64,000 nt of DNA from DYFX01 sp964400625 (GTDB taxonomy: Bacteria > Patescibacteriota > Patescibacteriia > SG8-24 > DYFX01), in contig CAYNUS010000001.1 of assembly GCA_964400625.1 (NCBI GenBank), positions 124,001-188,000 on the forward strand, written 5' to 3'. The notes beneath the pieces are model-generated. The model saw only the letters and a list, made by a program, of their open reading frames with translations, was not told where the DNA came from and did no database searches. Shown in pieces: positions 39,696 through 46,959 of the stretch; positions within the stretch are counted from its first letter, which is position 1, and each line of letters opens with the position of its first letter. The position numbers were made by a program, and so were the translations under genes.

Positions 39696-41765
39696 ATGGC
39701 CAAAGACGAAAAGAAGCCCGCGTCCGCATACGGCTCCCAGCAGATCCAGGTGCTCGAAGGCCTCGATCCGGTGCGCAAGCGCCCGGGCATGTACATCGGC
39801 TCGACCGGCCCCGAAGGCCTCCACCATCTCATCTGGGAGATCGTCGACAACTGCATCGACGAAGCCATGGCGGGGTACGCGAAGACCATCACCGTGCGGC
39901 TCCAGCCGGACGACGTCGTGTCCGTCGAGGACGACGGCCGCGGCATCCCGGTCGACACGCACAAGGACTACAAGGTCTCGGCGCTCGAACTCGTCTTCAC
40001 CAAGCTCCACGCCGGCGGCAAGTTCGGCGGCGGCGGATATAAGGTCTCGGGCGGACTCCACGGCGTCGGCGCCTCGGTCGTCAACGCGCTTTCGACGTAT
40101 CTCAAGGCCGAGGTGAAGCGCGACGGACAGCTCTGGGTGCAGGAATATAAGGTGGGCAAGGTGCAGGGCAAGGTGAAGGCGGTCGGCAAGGCCAAGGGCA
40201 CCGGCACGACCGTCACCTTCAAGGCCGACGGCACCATCTTCACCACGACCGAATACAACCCGAAGGTCATCCTCGACCGCATGCGCCAGCAGTCGTACCT
40301 GACGAAGGGCATCAAGATGGTGTTCATCGACGAGCGCGACCCGAAGGACGTCTTCACCTACTGCTTCTACTTCGAGGGCGGCGTGCAGTCGTACGTGCGC
40401 CACCTGAACCGCACCAAGGCGCCGAAGCACGACTCCATCTTCTACTGCCACAAGCAGGTCGACGGCATCGACATCGAGATCGGCCTCCAGTACGTCGACG
40501 ACTATAAGGAGACGCTCTTCGCTTTCGCCAACAACATCTCGAACCCCGAAGGCGGCACGCACGTCGCCGGCTTCCGCACGTCGCTCACCCGCATCCTGAA
40601 CGCCTACGCGCGCAAGCAGGGCTACCTGAAGGAGAAGGACGACAACCTGACGGGCGAAGACACGCGCGAAGGGCTCACCGCCGTCATCTCGGTCAAGGTC
40701 TCCGAGCCGCAGTTCGAAGGCCAGACCAAGGCCAAGCTCGGCAACCCCGAGGTCCAGCCCGCCGTCGCCACCGCCTTCGCCGAAGCGCTCGAGATCTACC
40801 TCGAGGAGCACCCGGCCGATTCCCGCGCCATCCTCGAGAAGTGCCTCTTGGCCGCCCGCGCCCGCATGGCCGCCCGCGCCGCGCGCGACACCGTGCTGCG
40901 CAAGGGCGCGCTCGAGGGGCTCACGCTCCCGGGCAAGCTCGCCGACTGCTCCACCAAGGACGCGGCCCGCTCCGAGCTCTACATCGTCGAGGGCGACTCC
41001 GCCGGCGGCTCCGCCAAGCAGGGCCGCAACCGCGAGTTCCAGGCCATCCTCCCGCTCCGCGGCAAGATCCTGAACGTCGAACGCGCGCGCCTCGACAAGA
41101 TGCTGGGCAACGACGCCGTGAAGTCGCTCATCATCGCCATCGGCACCAACATCGGCGAGGCCTTCAAGATCGAGGACCTGCGCTACAACCGCATCATCCT
41201 CATGACCGACGCGGACGTCGACGGCGCGCACATCCGCACGCTGCTCCTCACGCTCTTCTACCGCTACCTCCCCGACCTCATCACCCAGGGCCACCTCTAC
41301 ATCGCCCAGCCTCCCCTCTTCCGCCTGCAGTCCGGCAAGGACGTCCGCTACGCCTACGACGAAGGCGCGAAGGAAGCCATCCTGAAGGAGATGCTCGACG
41401 CCAAGAACGCCAAGAAGGACGCGAAGGCCGCCAAGGGCAAGAAGCAGGAAGAGGAGGCGCCGGCCGAAGAGATGACGAACGCCGAACTCGAAGCCTCCTC
41501 CGACGCGCCGGGCGAAGGCGAGATGGGCGAAGTCACCTCCGTCGGCGGCATCGCCATCCAGCGCTACAAGGGCCTCGGCGAGATGAACCCCGACCAGCTC
41601 TGGAGCACGACGATGGATCCGACGACGCGCGTCATGAAGCAGGTCACGGTCGACGACGCTGACAAGGCCAACCAGGTGTTCGACATCCTGATGGGCTCCG
41701 AGGTCGAACCGCGCAAGAACTTCATCCAGACCCATGCCAAGAAGGTGAAGAACCTGGACATCTAG
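39696..41765 (+). CDS. gyrB: DNA gyrase subunit B
   Basis: A 689-residue GHKL ATPase/topoisomerase subunit with VLEGLDPVRKRPGMYIGST, EIVDNCIDEA, VEDDGRGIPVDTH, GKFGGGGYKVSGGLHGVG (ATP lid), the Toprim motifs YIVEGDSAGGSAKQGRNR and MTDADVDGAHIRTLL, and the C-terminal QRYKGLGEMNPDQLW. A Lys/Glu-rich insert (residues about 565-600, NAKKDAKAAKGKKQEEE) lies within the Toprim/tail region. The start at ATG 39696 fits the family and follows the promoter by about 29 nt. gyrA is not in the window. Confidence 0.97.
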   Translation: MAKDEKKPASAYGSQQIQVLEGLDPVRKRPGMYIGSTGPEGLHHLIWEIVDNCIDEAMAGYAKTITVRLQPDDVVSVEDDGRGIPVDTHKDYKVSALELVFTKLHAGGKFGGGGYKVSGGLHGVGASVVNALSTYLKAEVKRDGQLWVQEYKVGKVQGKVKAVGKAKGTGTTVTFKADGTIFTTTEYNPKVILDRMRQQSYLTKGIKMVFIDERDPKDVFTYCFYFEGGVQSYVRHLNRTKAPKHDSIFYCHKQVDGIDIEIGLQYVDDYKETLFAFANNISNPEGGTHVAGFRTSLTRILNAYARKQGYLKEKDDNLTGEDTREGLTAVISVKVSEPQFEGQTKAKLGNPEVQPAVATAFAEALEIYLEEHPADSRAILEKCLLAARARMAARAARDTVLRKGALEGLTLPGKLADCSTKDAARSELYIVEGDSAGGSAKQGRNREFQAILPLRGKILNVERARLDKMLGNDAVKSLIIAIGTNIGEAFKIEDLRYNRIILMTDADVDGAHIRTLLLTLFYRYLPDLITQGHLYIAQPPLFRLQSGKDVRYAYDEGAKEAILKEMLDAKNAKKDAKAAKGKKQEEEAPAEEMTNAELEASSDAPGEGEMGEVTSVGGIAIQRYKGLGEMNPDQLWSTTMDPTTRVMKQVTVDDADKANQVFDILMGSEVEPRKNFIQTHAKKVKNLDI

Positions 41766-41770
41766 GCGCG

Positions 41771-41798
41771 AAAGCCCCTCCCCGACGAGGGGCTTTTG
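41771..41798 (+). terminator. Intrinsic terminator of gyrB
   Basis: AAGCCCCTC and GAGGGGCTT followed by TT; the last T bases are also the start of the secE -35 TTGACA. Confidence 0.8.
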
Positions 41799-41824
41799 AC
41801 ATCCTGCCGCAGGCGTGCTATAAA
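41796..41824 (+). promoter_or_regulatory. Promoter of secE-nusG
   Basis: TTGACA (41796-41801), 17-nt spacer ending in TGC, TATAAA (41819-41824): an extended, near-consensus promoter fused to the gyrB terminator. Confidence 0.8.
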
Positions 41825-41834
41825 GGGAGCGAAC

Positions 41835-41856
41835 AGGACCCCACCCGGGTCCTTTT
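41835..41856 (+). promoter_or_regulatory. Terminator-like hairpin in the secE leader
   Basis: AGGACCC and GGGTCCT around CACCC followed by TTTT, only a few nt after the expected transcript start and 17 nt before the secE ATG. Possible attenuator or 5'-end stabiliser. Confidence 0.5.
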
Positions 41857-41872
41857 AAAAAACTTCGCGCGT

Positions 41873-42070
41873 ATGAACCTCAAGGAAAACAAGCTCGTCA
41901 AGTACTTTTATGAGGCTAAGGAGGAGCTCGAGAAGGTGACCTGGCCGACCCGCAAGGAGACGATCATGTCGACCCTCATCGTCATCGCCGTGTCCGTGGG
42001 CACCGCGGTCTTCCTCGGCGCGCTCGACTTCGGCCTGAACAAGGGCCTCTCGGCGCTGATCGCCGGCTAA
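41873..42070 (+). CDS. secE: Preprotein translocase subunit SecE
   Basis: A 65-residue protein with the amphipathic helix LVKYFYEAKEELEKVTWPTRKET, the SecE hallmark, and one transmembrane helix (TLIVIAVSVGTAVFLGALDF). It clamps SecY in the SecYEG channel. Single-helix length is normal outside enterobacteria. It is followed after 4 nt by nusG, the usual pairing. Confidence 0.96.
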   Translation: MNLKENKLVKYFYEAKEELEKVTWPTRKETIMSTLIVIAVSVGTAVFLGALDFGLNKGLSALIAG

Positions 42071-42074
42071 GGCT

Positions 42075-42620
42075 ATGCCGAAGCAGACACTCCAACAGGG
42101 GCGCCGCTGGTACGCCATCCATACCTACTCCGGCTACGAGGAGAACGTCTCCGACAACCTGAAGCAGCGCATCGAGTCGCTCGACATGCAGGACAAGATC
42201 TTCGGGGTGATGATCCCGAAGGAGAAGAAGATCAAGATCAAGAACGGCAAGCGCCGCACCGTCGAGGAGAAGATCTTCCCGGGCTACGTGCTGGTCGAGA
42301 TGATCGTGACCGACGACTCCTGGTACGTCGTGCGCAACACGCCGAACGTCACGGGCTTCATCGGCACCGGCACCACGCCGACCCCGCTTTCCGAAGAGGA
42401 AGTGAAGTCGCTCCAGAAGCGCATGGGCGTGGACGAGCCGGAGTACAAGATCGACGTCGAGGTCGGGGCGCCCGTCTCGATCGCCGACGGCCCGTTCAAG
42501 GGCTTCGAAGGCAAGGTCGCCGACATCGACGAGGCCCGCGGCAAGATCAAGGTCCTCATCAACATGTTCGGCCGCGAGACCTCCATCGAGCTCGACTTCC
42601 TCCAGGTGAAAAAGATCTGA
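42075..42620 (+). CDS. nusG: Transcription termination/antitermination factor NusG
   Basis: A 181-residue protein with the NGN domain (RRWYAIHTYSGYEENVSDNL; EEKIFPGYVLVEM; VRNTPNVTGFIG) and a C-terminal KOW motif (VSIADGPFKGFEGKVADID). It binds RNA polymerase and links it to Rho or the ribosome. It is co-transcribed with secE. rplK, which usually follows, is here separated by a small convergent gene and has its own promoter. Confidence 0.97.
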   Translation: MPKQTLQQGRRWYAIHTYSGYEENVSDNLKQRIESLDMQDKIFGVMIPKEKKIKIKNGKRRTVEEKIFPGYVLVEMIVTDDSWYVVRNTPNVTGFIGTGTTPTPLSEEEVKSLQKRMGVDEPEYKIDVEVGAPVSIADGPFKGFEGKVADIDEARGKIKVLINMFGRETSIELDFLQVKKI

Positions 42621-42644
42621 ACGCGGGAACAACGCCGTTGTTCA

Positions 42645-42680
42645 TCGAAAAAACGCCTCGGCAGATGCCGGGGCGTTCGC
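42645..42680 (-). terminator. Intrinsic terminator of the small membrane-protein gene
   Basis: AACGCCCCGGC and GCCGAGGCGTT pair on the minus strand and run into TTTTTTC. Confidence 0.8.
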
Positions 42681-42683
42681 GTT

Positions 42684-42827
42684 TCAGGCGAGCGGGAGGT
42701 CGGGCGCGATCTCCGCGCGCTGCCATTCGATCATGGCCCAGATGCCGAAGGGCCAGAGCGGCAGGAAGGCGAGCATGAGGAGGCCGGCGACGGCGAAGGC
42801 CGCCAGGGCTTGGAGCGTTTCGAGCAC
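42684..42827 (-). CDS. Small single-helix membrane protein (47 residues)
   Basis: Starts at GTG 42827 with AAGGAG 6-7 nt upstream. The peptide begins MLETLQALAAFAVAGLLMLA and ends FGIWAMIEWQRAEIAPDLPLA: one hydrophobic helix with a Trp-rich border and an acidic end. It has its own promoter (TTGACA-N17-TACCGT) and terminator, which strongly supports a real gene. It sits between nusG and rplK. Function unknown; a regulator of a membrane complex is possible. Confidence 0.7.
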   Translation of the reverse strand: MLETLQALAAFAVAGLLMLAFLPLWPFGIWAMIEWQRAEIAPDLPLA

Positions 42828-42861
42828 GTGCGACTCCTTTCGGGAGCAAGGTCCCGCCTCG

Positions 42862-42912
42862 ACGGTAGGCCGGGCCTCCCCTCTTGTCAATCCGCGGAAG
42901 TCCTGCTATATT
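42862..42912. promoter_or_regulatory. Back-to-back promoters sharing one -35 palindrome
   Basis: Minus: TTGACA (42890-42885), 17 nt, TACCGT (42867-42862). Plus (rplK): TTGTCA (42884-42889), 17 nt ending in TGC, TATATT (42907-42912). The two -35 boxes are the same bases read on opposite strands, so only one polymerase can bind at a time. Confidence 0.7.
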
Positions 42913-42986
42913 CCCGTCGTTGCGCGGTGCGGCGTTAAGCCGGCTTCTCTCCAAAGCAACACGACAGATTCACCGCAAAAAATCCT
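42913..42986 (+). promoter_or_regulatory. Structured rplK leader
   Basis: GTCGTTGC (42916-42923) pairs with GCAA-CA-CGAC (42956-42965), enclosing GC-rich inner stems. A leader of this length suggests ribosomal-protein feedback control, but the ligand is not identified. Confidence 0.35.
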
Positions 42987-43412
42987 ATGGCCAAGAAAGT
43001 CAAAGCGATCGTGAAGGTCCAGGCCCCCGCCGGCAAGGCGACTCCCGCCCCGCCGATCGGTCCGACCCTCGGTCAGCACGGCGTGAACATCGCGGACTTC
43101 GTCCAGAAGTTCAACGCCGCCACCGCCAAGATGGCCGGCGACATCATCCCCGCCGTCCTGACGATCTACGAGGACCGCACGTTCGACTTCGTCCTCAAGA
43201 CGCCGCCGGCGTCCACCCTCCTCATGAAGGCCGCCGGCCTCGAGAAGGGCTCCGGCAAGCCGCTCCAGGAGAAGGTCGGCAAGGTCACGAAGGCCCAGAT
43301 CCGCGAGATCGCGGAGAAGAAGCTCCCGGACCTGAACACCACCTCCATCGAGAGCGCCATGCGCACCATCGAGGGCACCGCCCGCCAGATGGGACTCGAG
43401 GTGAAGCCGTAA
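42987..43412 (+). CDS. rplK: 50S ribosomal protein L11
   Basis: A 141-residue uL11 with KVQAPAGKATPAPPIGPTLGQHGVNI (N-terminal Pro-rich rRNA/factor surface), FCKxFN-like FVQKFNAAT, and the C-terminal RNA-binding domain (TLLMKAAGLEKGSGKP; LNTTSIESAMRTIEGTARQMG). It forms the GTPase-associated centre. It is monocistronic here with its own promoter and terminator (43421-43443), separate from rplA. Confidence 0.97.
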   Translation: MAKKVKAIVKVQAPAGKATPAPPIGPTLGQHGVNIADFVQKFNAATAKMAGDIIPAVLTIYEDRTFDFVLKTPPASTLLMKAAGLEKGSGKPLQEKVGKVTKAQIREIAEKKLPDLNTTSIESAMRTIEGTARQMGLEVKP

Positions 43413-43420
43413 CGGAGAAA

Positions 43421-43443
43421 AAGACCCGCGAGGGTCTTTTTTC
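43421..43443 (+). terminator. Intrinsic terminator of rplK
   Basis: AAGACCC and GGGTCTT around GCGA followed by TTTTC. Confidence 0.85.
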
Positions 43444-43457
43444 GTCGTGGACGAAAA

Positions 43458-43473
43458 TGCGTCAGCTGACGCA
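43458..43473. promoter_or_regulatory. Perfect 16-bp palindrome upstream of the 43531 gene
   Basis: TGCGTCAGCTGACGCA, fully symmetric, between the rplK terminator and a TTGACT candidate -35 (43494-43499). Such symmetry is typical of an operator for a dimeric repressor. Confidence 0.45.
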
Positions 43474-43530
43474 AATCGGTCCATGGCATTTTTTTGACTT
43501 TCAGCCCCGCATTTGGCACGCTTGCGGTAT

Positions 43531-43959
43531 ATGAAGAACACCATCCGTCAGATCTACTTCTACGCGGCGACGCTGATCTTCCTGATCATGACCGTCATCG
43601 CGGCCGTCTCGCTGGTCAACCTGACCATGAAGACGTACGTCCTCACCAAGGCCGACGGCGCCTACGGCCCGAAGTGCGACGAGTCCGGCCTCACCTATTA
43701 CGAGCCCCGGCCGATGCCGGTCGAGCCCGTGAAGGACGGCGAACCGGCCAAGGAACTGACGGCGGAGGAGAAGGCCCAGCGCAAGGCCGACTGCGAGAAG
43801 GCCATCGCCGACCAGAAGGCCGCCGACCGCCAGCGCGAACTGGCCCAGAGCCTCTCGATGCTGATCGTGGCCGCTCCCCTGTTCTGGCTCCACTTCAAGT
43901 GGGTGCAGAAGGAGCGCGAGACCGAGCTCAAGATGGGGGAAAACGGCAAGCAGGCCTAG
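43531..43959 (+). CDS. Two-helix membrane protein, possibly DUF5671-like
   Basis: A 142-residue protein: N-terminal helix (IYFYAATLIFLIMTVIAAVSLV), an extracytoplasmic charged loop of about 60 residues with two or three Cys (GPKCDES; RKADCEK), and a second helix (SLSMLIVAAPLFWLHFKWV). The order of hydrophobic motifs resembles DUF5671 membrane proteins, with low certainty. ATG 43531 fits the helix start. It lies between rplK and rplA but the palindrome and terminators isolate it. Confidence 0.7.
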   Translation: MKNTIRQIYFYAATLIFLIMTVIAAVSLVNLTMKTYVLTKADGAYGPKCDESGLTYYEPRPMPVEPVKDGEPAKELTAEEKAQRKADCEKAIADQKAADRQRELAQSLSMLIVAAPLFWLHFKWVQKERETELKMGENGKQA

Positions 43960-43962
43960 CCC

Positions 43963-43991
43963 TTGCCAAGAATGCCCGCTTCCGCTAGGAT
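43963..43991 (+). promoter_or_regulatory. Promoter of rplA inside an inverted repeat
   Basis: TTGCCA (43963-43968), 17-nt spacer, TAGGAT (43986-43991). AATGCCCGC and GCGGGCATT flank the -10, so it lies in the loop of a 9-bp inverted repeat. Confidence 0.65.
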
Positions 43992-44010
43992 GCGGGCATT
44001 AACGTTTAAG

Positions 44011-44059
44011 CACGTGGGAGTACCCCTGCGCCAAGGCTCGGGGTACGACTGACCACGCT
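44011..44059 (+). promoter_or_regulatory. Candidate L1-binding leader of rplA
   Basis: GTGG-GA-GTACCCC (44014-44026) pairs with GGGGTAC-GACTGA-CCAC (44040-44056): two helices separated by an asymmetric internal loop, the general form of L1 binding sites on 23S rRNA and L1 mRNA. It ends 7 nt before the rplA ATG. Confidence 0.55.
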
Positions 44060-44063
44060 TCAT

Positions 44064-44741
44064 ATGAAGAAAGGCAAGAAGTACGTCGAAGCGGCCAAGC
44101 TGATCGAACCCGGCAAGATCTACGGCACGGAGGAAGCCATGGCGCTCGCCAAGCAGACCTCCAAGACGAAGTTCGACGGATCGGTGGAAGTCCACCTCCG
44201 CCTGGGCATCGACCCGAAGAAGTCCGACCAGCAGGTCCGCGGCACCATCGTCCTTCCGCACGGCACCGGCAAGACCCGCAAGGTCATCGCCTTCGTCGCC
44301 GCCGACAAGGAGAAGGAGGCCAAGGAAGCCGGCGCCGACGCCATCGGCACGCAGGAGACGATCGAAGAGATCGCCAAGACCGGCAAGTTCGAGTGGGACC
44401 TCGCGGTCGCCACGCCGGACATGATGCCGAAGCTCGCCAAGGTCGCGAAGGTCCTCGGTCCCAAGGGCCTCATGCCGAACCCGAAGTCCGACACCGTCGG
44501 CACCAACGTCACGAAGATGGTCTCGGAACTCAAGAAGGGCAAGCTCGCCTTCAAGACCGACGACTACGGCATCGTGCACACGGTCATCGGCAAGGTCTCG
44601 TTCGACGCCAAGGCGCTCGCCGAGAACTACGAAGTCCTCCTCGAGACGATCCGCAAGGCCAAGCCTTCCTCGTCCAAGGGCGTCTTCCTCAAGAACGTGA
44701 CGGTCGCGACCACCATGGGTCCGGCCATCCGCACGGTCTAA
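44064..44741 (+). CDS. rplA: 50S ribosomal protein L1
   Basis: A 225-residue uL1 with KKYVEAAKLIEPGKIYGTEEA, FDGSVEVHLRLGIDPKKSDQQVRG, LPHGTGKTRKVIAFV, the conserved KVLGPKGLMPNPKSDTV and MGPAIRTV at the C-terminus. It forms the L1 stalk and in many bacteria represses its own mRNA; a leader hairpin of suitable shape precedes it. Unlike most bacteria it is not co-transcribed with rplK. A bidirectional terminator follows (44747-44785). Confidence 0.97.
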   Translation: MKKGKKYVEAAKLIEPGKIYGTEEAMALAKQTSKTKFDGSVEVHLRLGIDPKKSDQQVRGTIVLPHGTGKTRKVIAFVAADKEKEAKEAGADAIGTQETIEEIAKTGKFEWDLAVATPDMMPKLAKVAKVLGPKGLMPNPKSDTVGTNVTKMVSELKKGKLAFKTDDYGIVHTVIGKVSFDAKALAENYEVLLETIRKAKPSSSKGVFLKNVTVATTMGPAIRTV

Positions 44742-44765
44742 GCGAAAGAAAAAAGACCGGCCCCG

Positions 44766-45656
44766 TCAGGGGTCGGTTTTCGTTTCCGCGTCGGCGTAGA
44801 CCGGAACGGCGTGGTCGTCGAACGGGACGTGGTCCCAGCCGTAGTAGAGGAACGGGGCGTTCCCGTCATGCGAGAAGCGCGGATGATGCGCCAGGCGCCG
44901 GATGCCGAGGTGGCCGAGCGCATGCGGGACGCCCGGGAGCTCGTAGCCCGGGAGCCAGACGCGCGGCACGATGCGGCCGTCCATGCGCGCGATCCAGAGC
45001 GGGAAGTGCGCGGCCGCCGCGAGGATCCCCGCATGGGGACGCTCGGTGCCGGGCGGCAGCTTGAACGGCGAGGTGCCGCAGAGCCGCACGCACTGCGGGT
45101 CCGGTTCGGGCCAGCCGTGTCCGAGGTCGATGACCCTCCAGCCGAGGCCGGGGCGATGGACGTGGCCGGGAGCCAGCGCGAGCCGCACGTCGGAGGCGAG
45201 GCCGAAGAGGTGGCACGGCCTGAAGCCCTGTTCGGCGACGAGGACGGCCATGAGCTCGTCGAAGGTCCGGCGGACGCCCGGCGTGCCGTCGCGCCCGTCC
45301 GGCAGGCCGATCTCGAGGACCAACACCTTCAGCTGGAGCTTGCCGTCGGCCGGAGCTTCCGGCGCCGGCGGGACCTCGCGGGCGAGATCGTCGATGTCGT
45401 CGTCGGTGAAGCCCCAGCCGCGCGCGGCGTTCCAGCGCATCAGGTTGAGGAGCTGGACGCGCGGGGCGACGAACATCGCGGCGCGCTCCGCATCGCGGAG
45501 CGCATGCTCGCGGCGGACGTCGTCCGTCAGCACGGCCCACTTGCCGAAGAGGAAATCGCGGTAGCCGGCGTCGGGATCGTCCATGACGTCCCTGAGCGCC
45601 GCGGCGGCCCGGAGCATCCGGGCGATCTGGGCGTCGGAAAAGCGTCGCTGCTTCAT
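44766..45656 (-). CDS. Hypothetical soluble protein
   Basis: A 296-residue protein with no signal peptide or membrane helix and no family I recognise. It is rich in Trp, His and Pro in its second half (LALAPGHVHRPGLGWRVIDL; HHPRFSHDGNAPFLYYGWDH), which might hint at metal or ligand binding. A TATGAT -10-like box and an AAGGAGG lie upstream, but the AAGGAGG is about 17 nt from the ATG, so the start is not settled. It is divergent from the dCMP deaminase operon. Confidence 0.65.
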   Translation of the reverse strand: MKQRRFSDAQIARMLRAAAALRDVMDDPDAGYRDFLFGKWAVLTDDVRREHALRDAERAAMFVAPRVQLLNLMRWNAARGWGFTDDDIDDLAREVPPAPEAPADGKLQLKVLVLEIGLPDGRDGTPGVRRTFDELMAVLVAEQGFRPCHLFGLASDVRLALAPGHVHRPGLGWRVIDLGHGWPEPDPQCVRLCGTSPFKLPPGTERPHAGILAAAAHFPLWIARMDGRIVPRVWLPGYELPGVPHALGHLGIRRLAHHPRFSHDGNAPFLYYGWDHVPFDDHAVPVYADAETKTDP

Positions 45657-45711
45657 GGAAGTCTCTCGAACCTCCTTCGGTTCCGAAAGGACCGAGGCAA
45701 CCTCATCATAC

Positions 45712-45740
45712 TTGCCGAGCCGGCGTCAAAACGCTAAGGT
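45712..45740 (+). promoter_or_regulatory. Promoter of the dTTP operon
   Basis: TTGCCG (45712-45717), 17-nt spacer, TAAGGT (45735-45740), 9 nt to the ATG, no Shine-Dalgarno site: leaderless arrangement. Confidence 0.6.
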
Positions 45741-45749
45741 TGGAACGAT

Positions 45750-46256
45750 ATGCCCACCACCCAACGGCCTTCCTGGGACGACTACTTCATGAGCATCGCC
45801 AAGATCGTGGCGACGCGCGGCACCTGCGACCGCCTCCAGGTCGGCGCGCTCCTGGTGAAAGGCAACCGCATCATCGCGACCGGCTACAACGGCGCGCCCC
45901 CGGGCATGCCGCACTGCGACGGAGCGGACGGCCACCAGATGGAGAACGGCCACTGCATCCGCACGGTCCATGCCGAGGAGAACTGCCTCCTGCAGGCGGC
46001 GGTCCTGGGCGGCCAGGGCACGACCGGTTCCACGCTCTACACCACGCACTCCCCCTGCCACCACTGCTTCAAGGCCGCCGCCGTCGCCGGCGTGAAGCGC
46101 ATCGTGGCCGGCGCGGAATACCGGTCCGCCGCGGTGGTCGAAGCCCTCAAGCACGCGAGCGTCGCCTTCGACTTCTACCAGCCGTCGCCCGAATGGACCG
46201 AACGGCTCGCCAAGGCCTTCACGGCCCCTCTCGAGAATTACGTCTCCAAGGCATGA
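45750..46256 (+). CDS. dCMP deaminase
   Basis: A 168-residue zinc deaminase: SWDDYFMSIAKIVATRGTCDR (dCMP deaminase N-terminus), VGALLVKGNRIIATGYNGAPPG, the zinc motif VHAEENC (His ligand, catalytic Glu) and SPCHHCFKAA (two Cys ligands). It deaminates dCMP to dUMP, the substrate of ThyX. Followed by a kinase, dut, thyX and tmk, it starts a dTTP-synthesis operon. The stop overlaps the next start by ATGA. Confidence 0.95.
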   Translation: MPTTQRPSWDDYFMSIAKIVATRGTCDRLQVGALLVKGNRIIATGYNGAPPGMPHCDGADGHQMENGHCIRTVHAEENCLLQAAVLGGQGTTGSTLYTTHSPCHHCFKAAAVAGVKRIVAGAEYRSAAVVEALKHASVAFDFYQPSPEWTERLAKAFTAPLENYVSKA

Positions 46257-46861
46257 ACGACAAGATCATCATCGGACTGGTCGGCGAAGCCGCGGCGGGC
46301 AAAGGCACCGTCGCCGCGTTCCTGACCGAGAAATACGGCGCCTCCACCCACACCTTCTCGAAGGCGATGAAGGAATGCGTCGCGCGCCTGTACCTGCCGC
46401 TCTCGCGCGAGAACCTCACCAAGTTCTCGACGCTCACCCGCGAGGCCTTCGGCCAGGATCTCTATGCCCGCGTCGTCGCCAAGGACTGCGAGGCCGACGC
46501 GCATGACATCATCGTCGTCGACGGCATCCGCCTCGACGCCGACATGGTGGCGCTCAAGGGCTTCCCCGGCTTCCATCTCATCTACGTCACCGCTCCCGTC
46601 GAGATCCGCTGGCAGCGCGCGCGGAAGCGCGGCGAGAAGGCCGGCGAATCCGACATGTCGCTGGAAGACTTCAAGAAGGAGGAGCTCCTGCCGACGGAAC
46701 TCGCCATCAAGGAGATCGGCGCGCGCGCCGAGTTCACGGTCCCGAACGACGGCGACTTCGCCGAGCTCTACACCTCGATGGAATCCATCCTGAACTACAT
46801 CAAGGCCGGCGATTTCGACCACCCGCACCCGCATCGCAACAAGCTGCACCCTTCCTCCTAA
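46253..46861 (+). CDS. P-loop (deoxy)nucleotide kinase-like protein
   Basis: A 202-residue kinase with Walker A GLVGEAAAGKGTVAAFL, HTFSKAMKECVARLYLPLSREN, LTREAFGQDLYARVVAKD, VVDGIRLDADM and a lid region with RARKRGEKAGE. It resembles phage-type deoxynucleoside monophosphate kinases and dephospho-CoA kinase. Its place between dCMP deaminase and dut, with an ATGA overlap, favours a deoxynucleotide role. A paralogue is at 35392-35982. It ends in a His-rich tail (FDHPHPHRNKLHP). Confidence 0.85.
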   Translation: MNDKIIIGLVGEAAAGKGTVAAFLTEKYGASTHTFSKAMKECVARLYLPLSRENLTKFSTLTREAFGQDLYARVVAKDCEADAHDIIVVDGIRLDADMVALKGFPGFHLIYVTAPVEIRWQRARKRGEKAGESDMSLEDFKKEELLPTELAIKEIGARAEFTVPNDGDFAELYTSMESILNYIKAGDFDHPHPHRNKLHPSS

Positions 46862-46862
46862 C

Positions 46863-46952
46863 CGTCATTCCGACCGACGAGCGCAGCGAGGAGCGGAGGA
46901 ACCGCTTGCCTCGTATGAACCGAAAGGGGTTCCTCGGCTTCGCTCGGAACGA
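46863..46952. repeat. Palindromic intergenic repeat between kinase and dut
   Basis: An imperfect inverted repeat about 90 nt long: outer arms GTCATTCCGA/TCGGAACGAC and inner perfect GAGGAACC/GGTTCCTC. Reverse translation gives the SFRAKPRNP phrase of a repeat type seen in many bacterial genomes. It lies inside the dTTP operon, 7 nt before the dut ATG. Confidence 0.65.
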
Positions 46953-46959
46953 CACGCCC

